Shown piece after piece: positions 45,344 to 54,793 of a stretch of 64,000 nt of DNA (position 1 is its first letter; the number at the start of each line of letters is the position of its first letter). A program made the translations under genes and the position numbers. Source of the DNA: JAFMDF01 sp965222705 (GTDB lineage Bacteria > Bacteroidota > Bacteroidia > Chitinophagales > Saprospiraceae). The notes under the pieces are model-generated. The model saw nothing but the letters and a program-made list of their open reading frames with translations, made no database searches and had not been told where the DNA came from. The stretch covers positions 1 through 64,000 of the forward strand of contig CBDCUO010000001.1 of NCBI GenBank assembly GCA_965222705.1, read 5' to 3'.

Positions 45344-46402
45344 ATGAAAGGAGATGTTCCCTCTAAAAAGAAAGTACCATTTAAAATAAATGAGCCGTTT
45401 CGCACTTATCTAAAACGTTATAGCCGAGATACGAAACTTCCTATCCAATATACAGATTTATTGAGAAGTAGCACTTCCGTAGCTCTTTTAGACGCTGAAG
45501 GAAATGATACGCTTTGGGAAACCGTCTATTATAATGAATTTGATACAAGAGAGCTAAACGATGCTCTTACCAAAATATACGCATTTTTGAAAACCGACGG
45601 CGATTTTAAGGTGTTAGAACACCTCTCCGTAGCGCGTATTGATTATTGCACTTTTGGAAATACAAAACCTTTCAGGGTTCGAATTATCAATCGACTCAAT
45701 GATAATTATGACCACTTTTACGTAAAAAAAGCAGATGCTTCCCGATTATATGGGCTGGAATTGGAAGATTTGTTATCTCCAAATCGGATTACTTATCTGG
45801 TGGATAGAAATACCTTGATAGAGGAGCATGTTGCCGGCATCCCGGGGGATGACTTTATTATAAAAAACCTAGAAGATACCCCTTTTAACCAAATTCGAAT
45901 CGCCAAGGAGTTTATTAAATTTAATGAGCGATGCTTCGTGCGATTATTGGGGGATATGCGCGCTTATAATTTTGTAGTAGATATTACGCCCGATATTGAA
46001 GGTTCGCAATTCAGGATACGGGCAATTGATTTTGACCAGCAATCTTATGAGGGCAGAAAGAGCTTCTACTTGCCTCAGTATTTTAAAGAAAATAATCCCA
46101 TTATCTTTCTAGGAATTGGCAAAATGTCTCCACCTACCGTAACCCAATATCAGTTGGAAGAACGCAGCATGATTGCTGCAAGGGTAAAAAGTTCCCGACA
46201 AAGAATCAACCACCTATTGCGGATTATGGTAAAAGATACCATTTCGGATGACAAAAAAGTAAAGCAGCTAAAAGAAGAATTAGCCTATCATCACAAAAAG
46301 GACACTTTCCTAAAATGTAATACAATGGGAGAGATCGTTTTGAATAATATCCAATTATTGCTCGCTAAAGATTTCAAGCAAAGTATTTTGCTTGAGGAGT
46401 AA
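45344..46402 (+). CDS. Unknown protein with predicted kinase-like (aminoglycoside-phosphotransferase/HipA-type) fold
   Basis: 352 residues, not a recognised family. Several elements fit a protein-kinase-like fold: a beta strand with lysine (HFYVKKAD, Lys128/129), a Glu-containing linker (LIEEHVAGIPGDDF, about 158-171), a catalytic-loop-like LLGDMRAYNFVVD with Asp204 and Asn209 five residues apart as in true kinases, and IRAIDFDQQ (Asp229/Asp231) where kinases place the metal-binding DFG. The glycine loop is not obvious. Phosphotransferase activity is inferred, substrate unknown. Converges with the alpha/beta hydrolase, 6 bp between stops. Confidence 0.6.
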   Translation: MKGDVPSKKKVPFKINEPFRTYLKRYSRDTKLPIQYTDLLRSSTSVALLDAEGNDTLWETVYYNEFDTRELNDALTKIYAFLKTDGDFKVLEHLSVARIDYCTFGNTKPFRVRIINRLNDNYDHFYVKKADASRLYGLELEDLLSPNRITYLVDRNTLIEEHVAGIPGDDFIIKNLEDTPFNQIRIAKEFIKFNERCFVRLLGDMRAYNFVVDITPDIEGSQFRIRAIDFDQQSYEGRKSFYLPQYFKENNPIIFLGIGKMSPPTVTQYQLEERSMIAARVKSSRQRINHLLRIMVKDTISDDKKVKQLKEELAYHHKKDTFLKCNTMGEIVLNNIQLLLAKDFKQSILLEE

Positions 46403-46408
46403 AATAAC

Positions 46409-47188
46409 TTAGACCACTTCTTTTTTCTTTGCTAGTTCATTCAAAAAACTTTCTAGCAAATTATTAAATACTTTTGGCTTTTCCATCATAGGGGCATGTC
46501 CGCATTCTTCCACAAAGAATAATTGAGAATCATCTATTAGTTCATTAAATTTTTCGCCGACAAAGGCTGGAGTTACATTGTCTTCTTTTCCCCAAATCAA
46601 TAAAGTTGGTGCTTTTATTTGAGAAAGTTTATCCCCCAAATTATGCCGAACAGCAGACTTGGCAGTGGCAATTACTCTAATTGCTTTATTTCGGTCATTC
46701 ACAATAGAAAAGACTTCATCCACTAACTCTTTAGTTGCCACCGCTGGATTATAAAAGGTCGCTTCTGTTTTTTCTTTGATAAACTGATAATTCCCCCTTT
46801 TGGGAAAGGTAGAACCCAATGAATTTTCAAATAAGCCGGAACTGCCAGTCAATATTATTGACTTTATTTTTTCTGGTTTTGCCAACGCATATAGCAAAGA
46901 AATATGCCCACCCAAAGAATTACCCAATACATTTACTTTGTCATATCCTTTATGCTCTACAAAGCCTATTACATGATCCACTAACCCACTTACGGAAACT
47001 TTTCTTATTGGCAACTCAAAAATAGGCAACAGAGGGACGACTACATTATAAGAGGCAGAAAATCGGCCAAGAATTCCTTCAAAATTACTCAATGCCCCAA
47101 AAAGTCCATGCAATAGCATCAATACATTTTCTCCCCCTTGCGTTTCAATATATTTATATTTATTTTCTTCCTTTATTGGATATTTCAT
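46409..47188 (-). CDS. Alpha/beta hydrolase
   Basis: 259 residues with the classical fold: LLHGLFGALSNF oxyanion region, nucleophile elbow LGNSLGGHISLL (GxSxG, Ser about 93), acid in LLIWGKEDNVTP and His in EECGHAPMMEKP. Could be an esterase, dienelactone-like hydrolase or MhpC-type C-C hydrolase; substrate cannot be told. Confidence 0.9.
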   Translation of the reverse strand: MKYPIKEENKYKYIETQGGENVLMLLHGLFGALSNFEGILGRFSASYNVVVPLLPIFELPIRKVSVSGLVDHVIGFVEHKGYDKVNVLGNSLGGHISLLYALAKPEKIKSIILTGSSGLFENSLGSTFPKRGNYQFIKEKTEATFYNPAVATKELVDEVFSIVNDRNKAIRVIATAKSAVRHNLGDKLSQIKAPTLLIWGKEDNVTPAFVGEKFNELIDDSQLFFVEECGHAPMMEKPKVFNNLLESFLNELAKKKEVV

Positions 47189-47304
47189 TTCACTATTTAG
47201 TAAATAATAAAAGTGTACTGCACAAATTTATTACTTTTATTTCGTCGCTACCAATTTTAGCTAGAAATTCAAAAGGCATTAAATTATCTTATAAAATTTC
47301 AGGA

Positions 47305-48417
47305 TTACTTCGCTTCTTTAAGCTGGAAATTGATATACAAAAGTACAGCAAGCAATAGTAAAGCACCAGCTTGGTGCAATGCACCGTAAACGATTGGAAT
47401 ACGGCCAAAACTGTTCACAACAGTCAGTACTCCAAGTAAAAATTGTAGCAATAATACCGCCAATAAAAAATAATTAGCTTTTTTCAAACGCTCTGAAGTG
47501 GGCACTTTTTTTAATTTTATAAAAAAATAAATAACTAAGCCTGAAAGCAGGTAAGCCGTAGCTCGATGAATAAGCTGAACCACCGCTTTTACTACAGCAG
47601 AAGCTTCATAATCCATGACCCTCCAGTAGTTCCCCGAAGTGCATATAACAATCGGTCGCCTTCTATAAAAAACGGAAAATAGGGATGGAGCAAGCCCGCC
47701 CGCATTCCAGCCATTAAGCCACCAAAAACAATTTGCACATAACAAAACGCTTGTTATTATCCAGGCCAGTTTTTTAAAATTTGATAAATGTTGATCCGTC
47801 CCTGTAGGTTGGTTTGCTAAAAACCAAGTCCACAGTAAATACCCAAAAAGAATGGTCGCCAAAATCAAATGGCCAACCAATTTATAGGCACTCACCCAGG
47901 TTCGGGTATCATCATTGAGCCCACTAGCTACCATAATCCAACCAAAGGTAGCCACTATTACAGCTAAACCAATCGTAATCCCTAGCCTTTTCATTAACCA
48001 TTTGGGGATCATTTTTCGTTTGGCAGCATAGATAAAAGGAAAATTACTAGAAAAGGAAAGTTTGGTCGTAAAATAGAGAAAAGGGAAAAGAAAAATAAAG
48101 CCCATCATCCTCGCCCATAAGCGATGAAAATATTCCCAATAAAAAATAACTTTAAACTCAGAAAGCGTCATATCTGAATGAATACTTTCATATTGTTTTT
48201 TAGCAGCAATTTTATACTGATCAAAGGCTGTGACCCATGCTGTGTCGGTTAGTGGCGGAATCGTCCCTTGAATGACAGCCCATTCCGTTATAGATAAGCC
48301 GGAATCTGTCAAGCGGGTAATGCCTCCTAACACTATTTGAATAAAAACCATCCCCACACCGATAAACAACCAAATTTTAACTGTAGCGGGAAATCGGCTG
48401 AAAGGATAATGAATCAT
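47305..48417 (-). CDS. ctaA: Heme A synthase (COX15/CtaA)
   Basis: 370 residues, about eight membrane helices. Conserved heme-binding or catalytic His residues are in YFHRLWARMMGF, LVGHLILATILF, LIHRATAYLL and GALHQAGALLLLA; start motif GGITRLTDSGLSITEW is characteristic. It oxidises heme O to heme A for cytochrome c oxidase. The length fits the eukaryote-like COX15 class. Confidence 0.94.
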   Translation of the reverse strand: MIHYPFSRFPATVKIWLFIGVGMVFIQIVLGGITRLTDSGLSITEWAVIQGTIPPLTDTAWVTAFDQYKIAAKKQYESIHSDMTLSEFKVIFYWEYFHRLWARMMGFIFLFPFLYFTTKLSFSSNFPFIYAAKRKMIPKWLMKRLGITIGLAVIVATFGWIMVASGLNDDTRTWVSAYKLVGHLILATILFGYLLWTWFLANQPTGTDQHLSNFKKLAWIITSVLLCANCFWWLNGWNAGGLAPSLFSVFYRRRPIVICTSGNYWRVMDYEASAVVKAVVQLIHRATAYLLSGLVIYFFIKLKKVPTSERLKKANYFLLAVLLLQFLLGVLTVVNSFGRIPIVYGALHQAGALLLLAVLLYINFQLKEAK

Positions 48418-49012
48418 TTTTATTGGCTCCTTTGCTCATTCTTTGGACTTTATACACAAAGCTGACTTCCTATTAATGACTTCTGACTTAAAATTTTAAA
48501 AAAACGAATTATCATCAGTTCTGTTAGTTTGTGTATATTTTTTACCTTCTTTTTTTGCTCTGCTACCTTTTAACTTTTTCTTTTTATTACTAACATCTAA
48601 TTCTTGAAAAGAACTTTTGTCTATCAGCATTTTATGGAATTATTCACAAGCCTGTTAAATTTTTTAGTATTAATATCTTTTTATTTTTTTGATTCTTTAT
48701 AATTGACAGGAAGGTTGTTGAAGTATTCTTTTCATTTTGTTATTAACGCCCGTTTTCCAATTTATTGGTTGCTTCCTTGTTAAGGGATGTTATTATCCTT
48801 ACAAGAATTTCACACTTTTCTCCACAATAATTTCTATAAAATTCACAAGCTTCTTTGAAAGGAATTGGATTAGAAAAATATATTGCATTCTTTTGCTATC
48901 TGATATTTTATAATGTTTATAAATTTGGTGATTTGTGAAGAAATTTTGTTGATTAATGTAGTTATAAACAGAAAAACTAATAATATAAACAATTTTATTA
49001 AAAATTATTAAC
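48418..49012. other. AT-rich gene desert with clustered DnaA boxes, candidate replication origin
   Basis: About 595 bp without a credible gene. Two exact TTATnCACA boxes are at 48450-48458 and 48640-48648; single-mismatch boxes are at 48530-48538 (reverse), 48818-48826 and 48934-48942 (reverse). The interval is strongly AT-rich, with a TTATTAA-rich end near 48980-49025. A minus-strand frame at 48799-49026 is AT-rich noise. No dnaA gene is near, so the assignment is tentative. Confidence 0.4.
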
Positions 49013-49808
49013 CTAGTTATTAACATTTGTTAGTAGTCTTACAAAATCTATTTTTAGGTATACTGGACAATGGTCCGATTGACGAGCATCCTTAATATGA
49101 TAAGCTTCTATTAATTGTTCTTTTAAATTTTCGGTGACAGATTGATAATCTAGTCGCCAGCCTTTATTATTGGCTCGGGCATTGGCGCGATAACTCCACC
49201 AACTATATGCTACTTTGTTGGGATTCAAGTGGCGATAACTATCAACCATGCCGTTGTCAAACCATTTTGTCATCCATGCCCTTTCTTCTGGAAGAAAGCC
49301 CGAATTGTTTTTATTGCCTTTTGGATTGTGAATATCCATTTCGGTATGGGCGATATTATAGTCACCTACCAAAATAATTTTTTCTCTTTCCTGCCGCAAT
49401 TTATTGACCCCAATTGTAAATATCCTCCAAAAATTCATATTTTAAATCTTGCCTAATCGTGCCGCTAGTGCCTGAAGGAAAATAGCAGTTGAGTAAAGTC
49501 AAATCTCCAAAGTCGGTTCTAATCACTCGGCCTTCCTGATCATATTTTTCTATTCCAAGCCCTGCTTTTACGAGGTCGGGTGGTTGCTTACAGAAAGTAG
49601 CTACACCGCTGTATCCTTTTTTCTGCGCAGAGTGCCAAAAATGGTGATAGCCCAATTGCTCAAAAGGAGCCACATCTACTTGTTCTACTGTTGCTTTGGT
49701 TTCTTGCAGGCAAACGATGTCAAAGTCATTATTGGCTAAAAACTCCACCAGGCCTTTTTTTATAGCAGCTCGAACGCCATTTACATTATAAGAAATTATT
49801 TTTGTCAT
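49013..49808 (-). pseudogene. xth: Exodeoxyribonuclease III, frameshifted
   Basis: ATG at 49808. The first frame covers KIISYNVNGVRAA, IVCLQETKA and ends shortly after LEDIYNW; the second covers EKIILVGDYNIAHTEMDIHN to the C-terminal SDHCPVYLKID, with all catalytic residues (Asn, Glu, Asp and the final Asp-His pair) present across the two. The frames join if one G is removed from the GGGG run (cccc at 49408-49411 on the plus strand). The enzyme cleaves at abasic sites in base-excision repair. Either a real knockout or a one-base insertion error. Confidence 0.88.
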
Positions 49809-49848
49809 TTGCAGTTGTTTAAAAGAGATAGCGAAGGTAGCACTTTCT

Positions 49849-50326
49849 TTAATATTCCATTTTATCTATTTTTTCTGTCCAGTTTTTAAAAGGAATCAAG
49901 GCTTCTTTTCTCAAAATCTGTTGGATAGGAATTTTTCTTTTAAAAAGGGGGGCTTTGACTTCTTGATAAATGAACTCATCATCAAAGTCATAGCTAGCAG
50001 CATCTTCTTTGGTGCAGGCATAGAATATTTTTTTTGGCCTTGCCCAGTAAATAGCTCCTAGACACATCGGGCAAGGCTCGCAAGAAGTATAGATAATGCA
50101 ATCGTCCTAATTGAAAGCTATTTATATTTTTGCAGGCATTTCTAATGGCGACAATTTCTGCATGGGCGGTTGGATCATTACTGGAAGTAACTTGATTATG
50201 TCCTTGTCCAACAATTTTTCCGTCTTTGACAATGACTGCCCCAAAAGGACCGCCTTGATTTTTTTCTACTGCTTGTTGAGATAGCTCGATGGCTTTTCGC
50301 ATGAAAAATTTGTGCTGGTTGGTCAT
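49849..50326 (-). pseudogene. Nucleoside/guanine deaminase of the cytidine-deaminase superfamily, frameshifted
   Basis: The first frame contains GGPFGAVIVKDGK and zinc-site HAEIVAIRNA; the second the PCxxC zinc cysteines (CEPCPMCLGAIYWA) and C-terminus through DAASYDFDD. Removing one G at the CC at 50106-50107 (plus strand) joins them. Resembles guanine deaminase (GuaD) of the CDA fold more than tRNA adenosine deaminase. Starts at ATG 50326. Same type of one-base insertion as in its neighbours. Confidence 0.85.
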
Positions 50327-50797
50327 TTTTAGATGTTTGAATGAAGATATTTTTGATGCTCTGCTAGTAACTAATCATCAAAGTTAATTAGAAAAATTTT
50401 TTAAATTTGAATTGCCTACAAAGCAAATACAAATGAAAAAATGAAATTGATAAATGCAAAAGGCCTTGTAATAGTTGGAGTAATTCTTGATTAAACCGAA
50501 CCTTTTAAAGTAGGAATTATTTTTTTAATGTTGTCAAATGGAAGAAATAATTAATGGTAAACTTGGGGATAACCAAAAAGCAAGTCAAAAGCTAGAGCGC
50601 ATCAACTGGAAGAGTCTTCTTCTAGAACTTTTAGTTGTATTCGTTGGTGTTTATGGTGCTTTTTTATTGGATAGTTACCGGTCTGGTCAGGTAGATAAGA
50701 AGAATAAAATTACCTATTTTAAAGCATTTGAACTTATCCTTGACAAGTATTTACAATCAAGTCAGTCGCTTAAAAAAGAGATAAATAACCAATTGGT

Positions 50798-52037
50798 TAT
50801 AATACCATAAGAAAATTAGACCACGGGTTAAGTTGAAAAAACTTACTTTGTGAAATGAAAAAGACAAGAAGAAAATTCAGTGCTGGCTTTAAAGCCAAAG
50901 TAGCCATTGAGGCACTTAAAGAACGGAAGACCTTATCGGAATTGGCGGCTCAGTAGGAGTTGCACCCCAACCAGATCAGTCAGTGGAAACAAGAGCTGCT
51001 ATCAAGATCAGAGGAGGTTTTCTCAATTAAAAAGAAAAAAGAGAAGGGGGAGGAAGCTATACCGACCAAGGAGCTGTACGCAAAAATCGGCCAGTTGGAA
51101 ATGGAGCGTGATTTTCTAAAAAAAAAGCTTACGCAAATGGGATCATATCAAGTAGCGTCGGTAGAGCAGAAGCGGCAGTTGATTGATAAGGAGGCCAAGT
51201 TATCGATCCGCCAGCAATGTGTATTACTATGTTTATGCCGGTCCAGCTATTACTTCAGGCCACAAGGGGAGAAAGAAGAAAACCTGGAAATGATGCGTTT
51301 GATGGACCAGTATATTTTGGAAGACCCTACATCGGGCGTACTGACGATGCAGGATATGCTGGAAGAAAAAGGGTATAAAGCATCTTATGAAAGGGTGCGT
51401 AGATTAATGCGTAAAGCCTGTATTTCGCCCGATCTATCCCAGAAGGTTCCTTAGCGTGCTGAAAGAAAAAGAGTATGTTTACCCTTATCTTTTAAGGGGG
51501 CTTGAAATCAAACGTCCCAATCAGGTGTGGGAAATAGACATTACATACATCCCTATGGCCAACGGTTTTTTATACCTCACAGCGATCATAGATGTTTATA
51601 GTCGTTTTATTGTAGGATGGGGGCTTTCAAATACACTGGATGCAGCAGCCAGTTTGAATGTTGTCAAACAAGCAGTTGAACTGCATGGTGCACCTGAAAT
51701 ACTCAATAGTGACCAGGGCAGTCAGTTTACCTGCTTGGAGTATGTGGAATATCTTAAAGTAAGTGGTATCAAAATCAGTATGGATGGTAAAGGCCGTGCT
51801 TTGGATAATATTTATATCGAACGGTTTTGGCGGTCCATAAAATACCGGCACATCTATTTGAACCCTGCACGGAACGGACAGGAGTTATATGGGGGAATAG
51901 AAAAATGGATCGAATGCTATCATAACAGAAAACATCAGGGAAACGGACGGGTCAAGCCTGTTGTAAAATATTTGGAAAACATTAATACTTCAACTAACAA
52001 CATAGCCGCAGTGGTCTAAATCTTTGAGGGTAGTATA
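50798..52037 (+). mobile_element. IS3-family-like element, 1240 bp, defective
   Basis: Ends are about 27-bp imperfect inverted repeats: left starts TATAATACCATAAG and runs to TTAGACCAC at 50824; right is its counterpart ending GGTAGTATA at 52037. A 3-bp direct repeat GGT (50795-50797 and 52038-52040) flanks it, as for IS3 family, and excision restores the interrupted frame exactly. Contains an OrfA/OrfB transposase that is broken twice. Confidence 0.88.
50855..52019 (+). pseudogene. IS3-family (IS150-like) transposase OrfA/OrfB, broken
   Basis: OrfA begins at ATG 50855 (RRKFSAGFKAKVAIEALKE helix-turn-helix). An in-frame TAG at 50954-50956 interrupts ELAAQ-stop-ELHPNQISQW; a Tyr codon is expected there. 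OrfB carries the integrase core with DDE residues in WEIDITYIP, NSDQGSQFT and NIYIERFWRS, and ends at 52019. A further one-base shift near 51433 breaks OrfB (RKACI to RPIYPRRF). The normal OrfA/OrfB overlap is replaced by a same-frame fusion. The element cannot make its own transposase as written. Confidence 0.85.
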
Positions 52038-52573
52038 GGTTGACATTGAAAATGACCCCGATTTGCCAATTCAATTCTTACATGACTTAGATTTTACCAA
52101 CTCAATTTATATAGTTGAATCCATGTTTATAAGTGATAGGTTTTCCGGCCTACATTCAGAATTTATGATGAATTTGGAAACTGGAGCTAATCAAATTATA
52201 GTCCTTGAAAAGAGAATCTATGATTCAAGGGAAAAGGTTTATCAAGCGAAATTGGCAGATAGATCGAAAATGCCAGCATTTAGGGAGTGGTATATTGGGG
52301 AACTCCGATTTATTTCTGAAAAACTTACTCGATTAAATCAAACAATAGTCATGGTGCCCTTCCGGAAACAAAAGCACTTATTAAGAGCTTAGAAGAGTGA
52401 ACAGCTTAATTTTCAGATGATTTAATTCGATAATCTATATCAATTTTTTTATCTAAAAAGTCTACTGAATCAAATAGTTCTTAAATATTACATCCGACCT
52501 CTTTTTTATATGCGTCAAAATATCTTGTGTCGGTTACTCTCATTTATTTTGTCTAACTTGAATCTAAAAAGAT

Positions 52574-53186
52574 TTACCCCATCTCAGAAACGACTTCCTT
52601 GACTTCGGGGATCATTCGTTGAAGCATTCCTTCAATACCAGATTTTAAAGTTACTGTTGAGGAAGGGCAACCACTACAAGAACCCTGAAGGATTACTGTG
52701 ACAATTCCATCTTTGAAAGATTTAAACTCAATATTGCCACCGTCCATTTCTACTGCGGGTTTGACGTAGGTTTCAATGAGGTCTTTTATTTTTTGTACGA
52801 TTTCCGCCTCATCGCCAGTGTATTCGTAATCGACCCCTTTTTCTGCTCCTAATTTAGCCATTGCTTCTGCGAATCCTTCGGTAATGACTTCTCCGCCCGC
52901 TTCTATGTAGTCTTTAATAAACTTTTTGGCTTTGAGCATAATATCTTCCCAAGCATAATTCAGTTCTTTTGTAATAGTAACAAAATTATTACAAATATAG
53001 ATCCCTTTGGTATAGGGCTGGTCAAACAAGGCAGCTGCTAGAGGCGACCATTCTCGTGCCAATGTTTCTTCTCTAAAATCTGCTGTTTCCTTGATGTAAC
53101 ATTCTATTCGTTACAAACTTCAAGGACTCTGGATTGGGCGTTTGCTCCGTATAGAGCATTACTGGACTTTTTGTGGCTGTACTCAT
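52574..53186 (-). pseudogene. nfu: NifU/Nfu-type iron-sulfur scaffold protein, frameshifted near the N-terminus
   Basis: ATG 53184-53186 begins MSTATKSPVMLYTEQTPNPE, typical for Bacteroidota NifU proteins; the frame breaks near 53081 (GNSRF-stop). The downstream frame continues LAREWSPLAAALFDQPY through the Nfu domain with GSCSGCPSS (CxxC cluster ligand). Removing one base, or adding two, restores it. Nfu carries Fe-S clusters to apoproteins. C-terminal domain complete, so a shorter protein from an internal start is possible. Confidence 0.8.
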
Positions 53187-53273
53187 TTATAAAGAATTCG
53201 TGAAATAGGAAAAATTTTCGCTTTGCAAAATTACTACAAAATCAGATCAGGTGTAGGGCAAACTTTCCATGCC

Positions 53274-54223
53274 CTATAAAAATGGGATAACATTGTAAGA
53301 CGGATTGCTACCTCTACTTACACCTATCAGCTCCTCATATCTAAAAAACACCTTAAATCCTTTTTCGTTGAAATATTCCTTAGTTTCTTTATAAGACCGA
53401 TTACTGGTTGCCAAAACAAAATCGCCACCCCAAGCTCCTAAAGATTTAACAACTCCCCAATAATCTGAAAAATATAATTGTTGGATCTTTGGTAATTGGA
53501 TAAGGGAGGAGATAATTGCTTCGTGCTGCATTAGCAATGCTTCAAAAATTTGGAGACTTTTTTCTTGTTGTATAATATAGGAGAGCATTGTAACATCTTG
53601 TATCTCTTTTTGGATACTATTTGATTTTTCTCGGTAATGTTGAATACTGGCACGGGAGTTTTGTTTTTTTTCCAAATAAATAAAGTATAGATTTTTTTTA
53701 AAAGGAGGGTTAAAGGTTATTTTTTGATAAAATGGTTTTTTTTCTTGTAAAGAATAAAAAAGAGGACTACCTATTTCTGCACAGGCAATGTCATAACCCG
53801 AACCGCCAAAGGTTTTAAATAACAATTCAAAGGGATTTATTTTTGCCCCATTGTGCAATCAAATAAATTAAAGTAGAGCTACTACCTAGCCCCCAGTTCC
53901 TCTGGAAATTCCAGTTTCGTAGTAATATGGAAATTCCAGTTTTTTAAAAAATGCGGATTTAGGTTTTGAGTTTCCAGCAAAATGCTTCTTAATCTTTCTG
54001 CAATTGGCTGACTTTTAACCGGATTGTGTAAATCTCGATAAGTATGCTGAAACCAGGCTTTATTTTTGTGGTCTAAACTTTTCCATACTAGATCTGAAGA
54101 ATAATTATCCTTTATTGTTAAACTTTGCCCTAACTTGGTGGGTAATGCCAAGCCAATGGCACCGTCCAGAATCAAGTATTCCCCCGTTAATAATAATTTT
54201 CCGTTGGCATAATATTTTTGCAA
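53274..54223 (-). pseudogene. GYDIA-family GHMP kinase, two frameshifts
   Basis: N-terminal part 53882-54223 (YYANGKLLLTGEYLILDGA, LALPTKLGQSL) and C-terminal part 53274-53858 (GGSGYDIACAEIGSP, LGAWGGDFVLATSN) belong to one GHMP kinase. The ATP loop GLGSSSTL lies in a third frame between them. Both joins fall in G runs that are one base too long: GGGGG (53890-53894) and GGGG (53846-53849). The GYDIA name-giving motif is intact. Likely a small-molecule kinase of isoprenoid or related metabolism. Its start is 3 bp from the dtd stop (operon). Confidence 0.85.
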
Positions 54224-54226
54224 AAT

Positions 54227-54679
54227 CTAACCTGTGTTTTTTGAATCAATAATAATGGTCACAGGACCGTCATTGACCAAAGCGACCTTCATATCTGCAC
54301 CAAATTCGCCCGTATAAACTGGACAACCCGAAATGATTTGCAAATGCTTGACAAAGGACTCATACAGAGGAATGGCAACCTCAGGTTTAGCGGCTTTGAT
54401 GAAGGAAGGTCGATTACCCTTTTTGGTGCTGGCGTGTAAGGTAAATTGGCTGACGACAATCATTGCCCCACTTACGTCCTGAATAGATACGTTCATTAAC
54501 CCATTATCATCACCAAAAATCCTTAAACTGCTGATTTTTTTGCATAGCCATTTTATATCCTCTTCGCCATCGCTTGGCTCAATGCCCAATAAAATTAAAA
54601 AACCTTGCCCAATTTTTGATTTAATTTTTTGATTAATGATGACAGAAGCTTCACTAACTCTTTGAATAACTACTTTCAT
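54227..54679 (-). CDS. dtd: D-aminoacyl-tRNA deacylase
   Basis: 150 residues, intact, in contrast to its neighbours. VVIQRVSEASVIINQK start, catalytic SQFTLHAST motif and the C-terminal ALVNDGPVTIIIDS motif all match DTD. It removes D-amino acids mischarged on tRNA. Co-directional with the GHMP kinase downstream, 3-bp gap. Confidence 0.96.
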   Translation of the reverse strand: MKVVIQRVSEASVIINQKIKSKIGQGFLILLGIEPSDGEEDIKWLCKKISSLRIFGDDNGLMNVSIQDVSGAMIVVSQFTLHASTKKGNRPSFIKAAKPEVAIPLYESFVKHLQIISGCPVYTGEFGADMKVALVNDGPVTIIIDSKNTG

Positions 54680-54793
54680 AATAATTGCTTAAATGAAAGC
54701 GCAAAAATACTTTTTCATTTACATTTGTTCTACAATTGCCTCTAAGTACTTTGTAAATTAAATAAATTTAATTTTGAGTAAAAAATACAGAAG

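Larger units (their letters stand above)
50538..52392 (+). pseudogene. Membrane-anchored unknown protein gene split by an IS3-like element
   Basis: 5' part 50538-50797 and 3' part 52041-52392 are in the same frame after removing the insertion and one GGT target copy: ...EINNQL-V-DIENDPDLPIQF. The joined protein is about 203 residues, with one N-terminal membrane segment (about 30-46, LLLELLVVFVGVYGAFLLDS) and a helical soluble domain. Function unknown. This is a true insertional knockout, supported by target duplication. Confidence 0.8.

Noticed and set aside
48799..49026. 75-codon minus-strand frame in the gene desert
   Set aside because: Composition follows AT richness (Ile/Lys/Asn/Tyr), no start signal; region better explained as non-coding.
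50954..50956. TAG in IS3 OrfA read as a recoding (pyrrolysine or stop readthrough) signal
   Set aside because: The element is also frameshifted downstream and a Tyr codon differs by one base, so plain decay or error is simpler.
50814..52021. Alternative IS3 boundary with an AAT direct repeat next to TAGACCAC ends
   Set aside because: The inverted repeats extend further out, and only the GGT-flanked ends restore the host gene frame.
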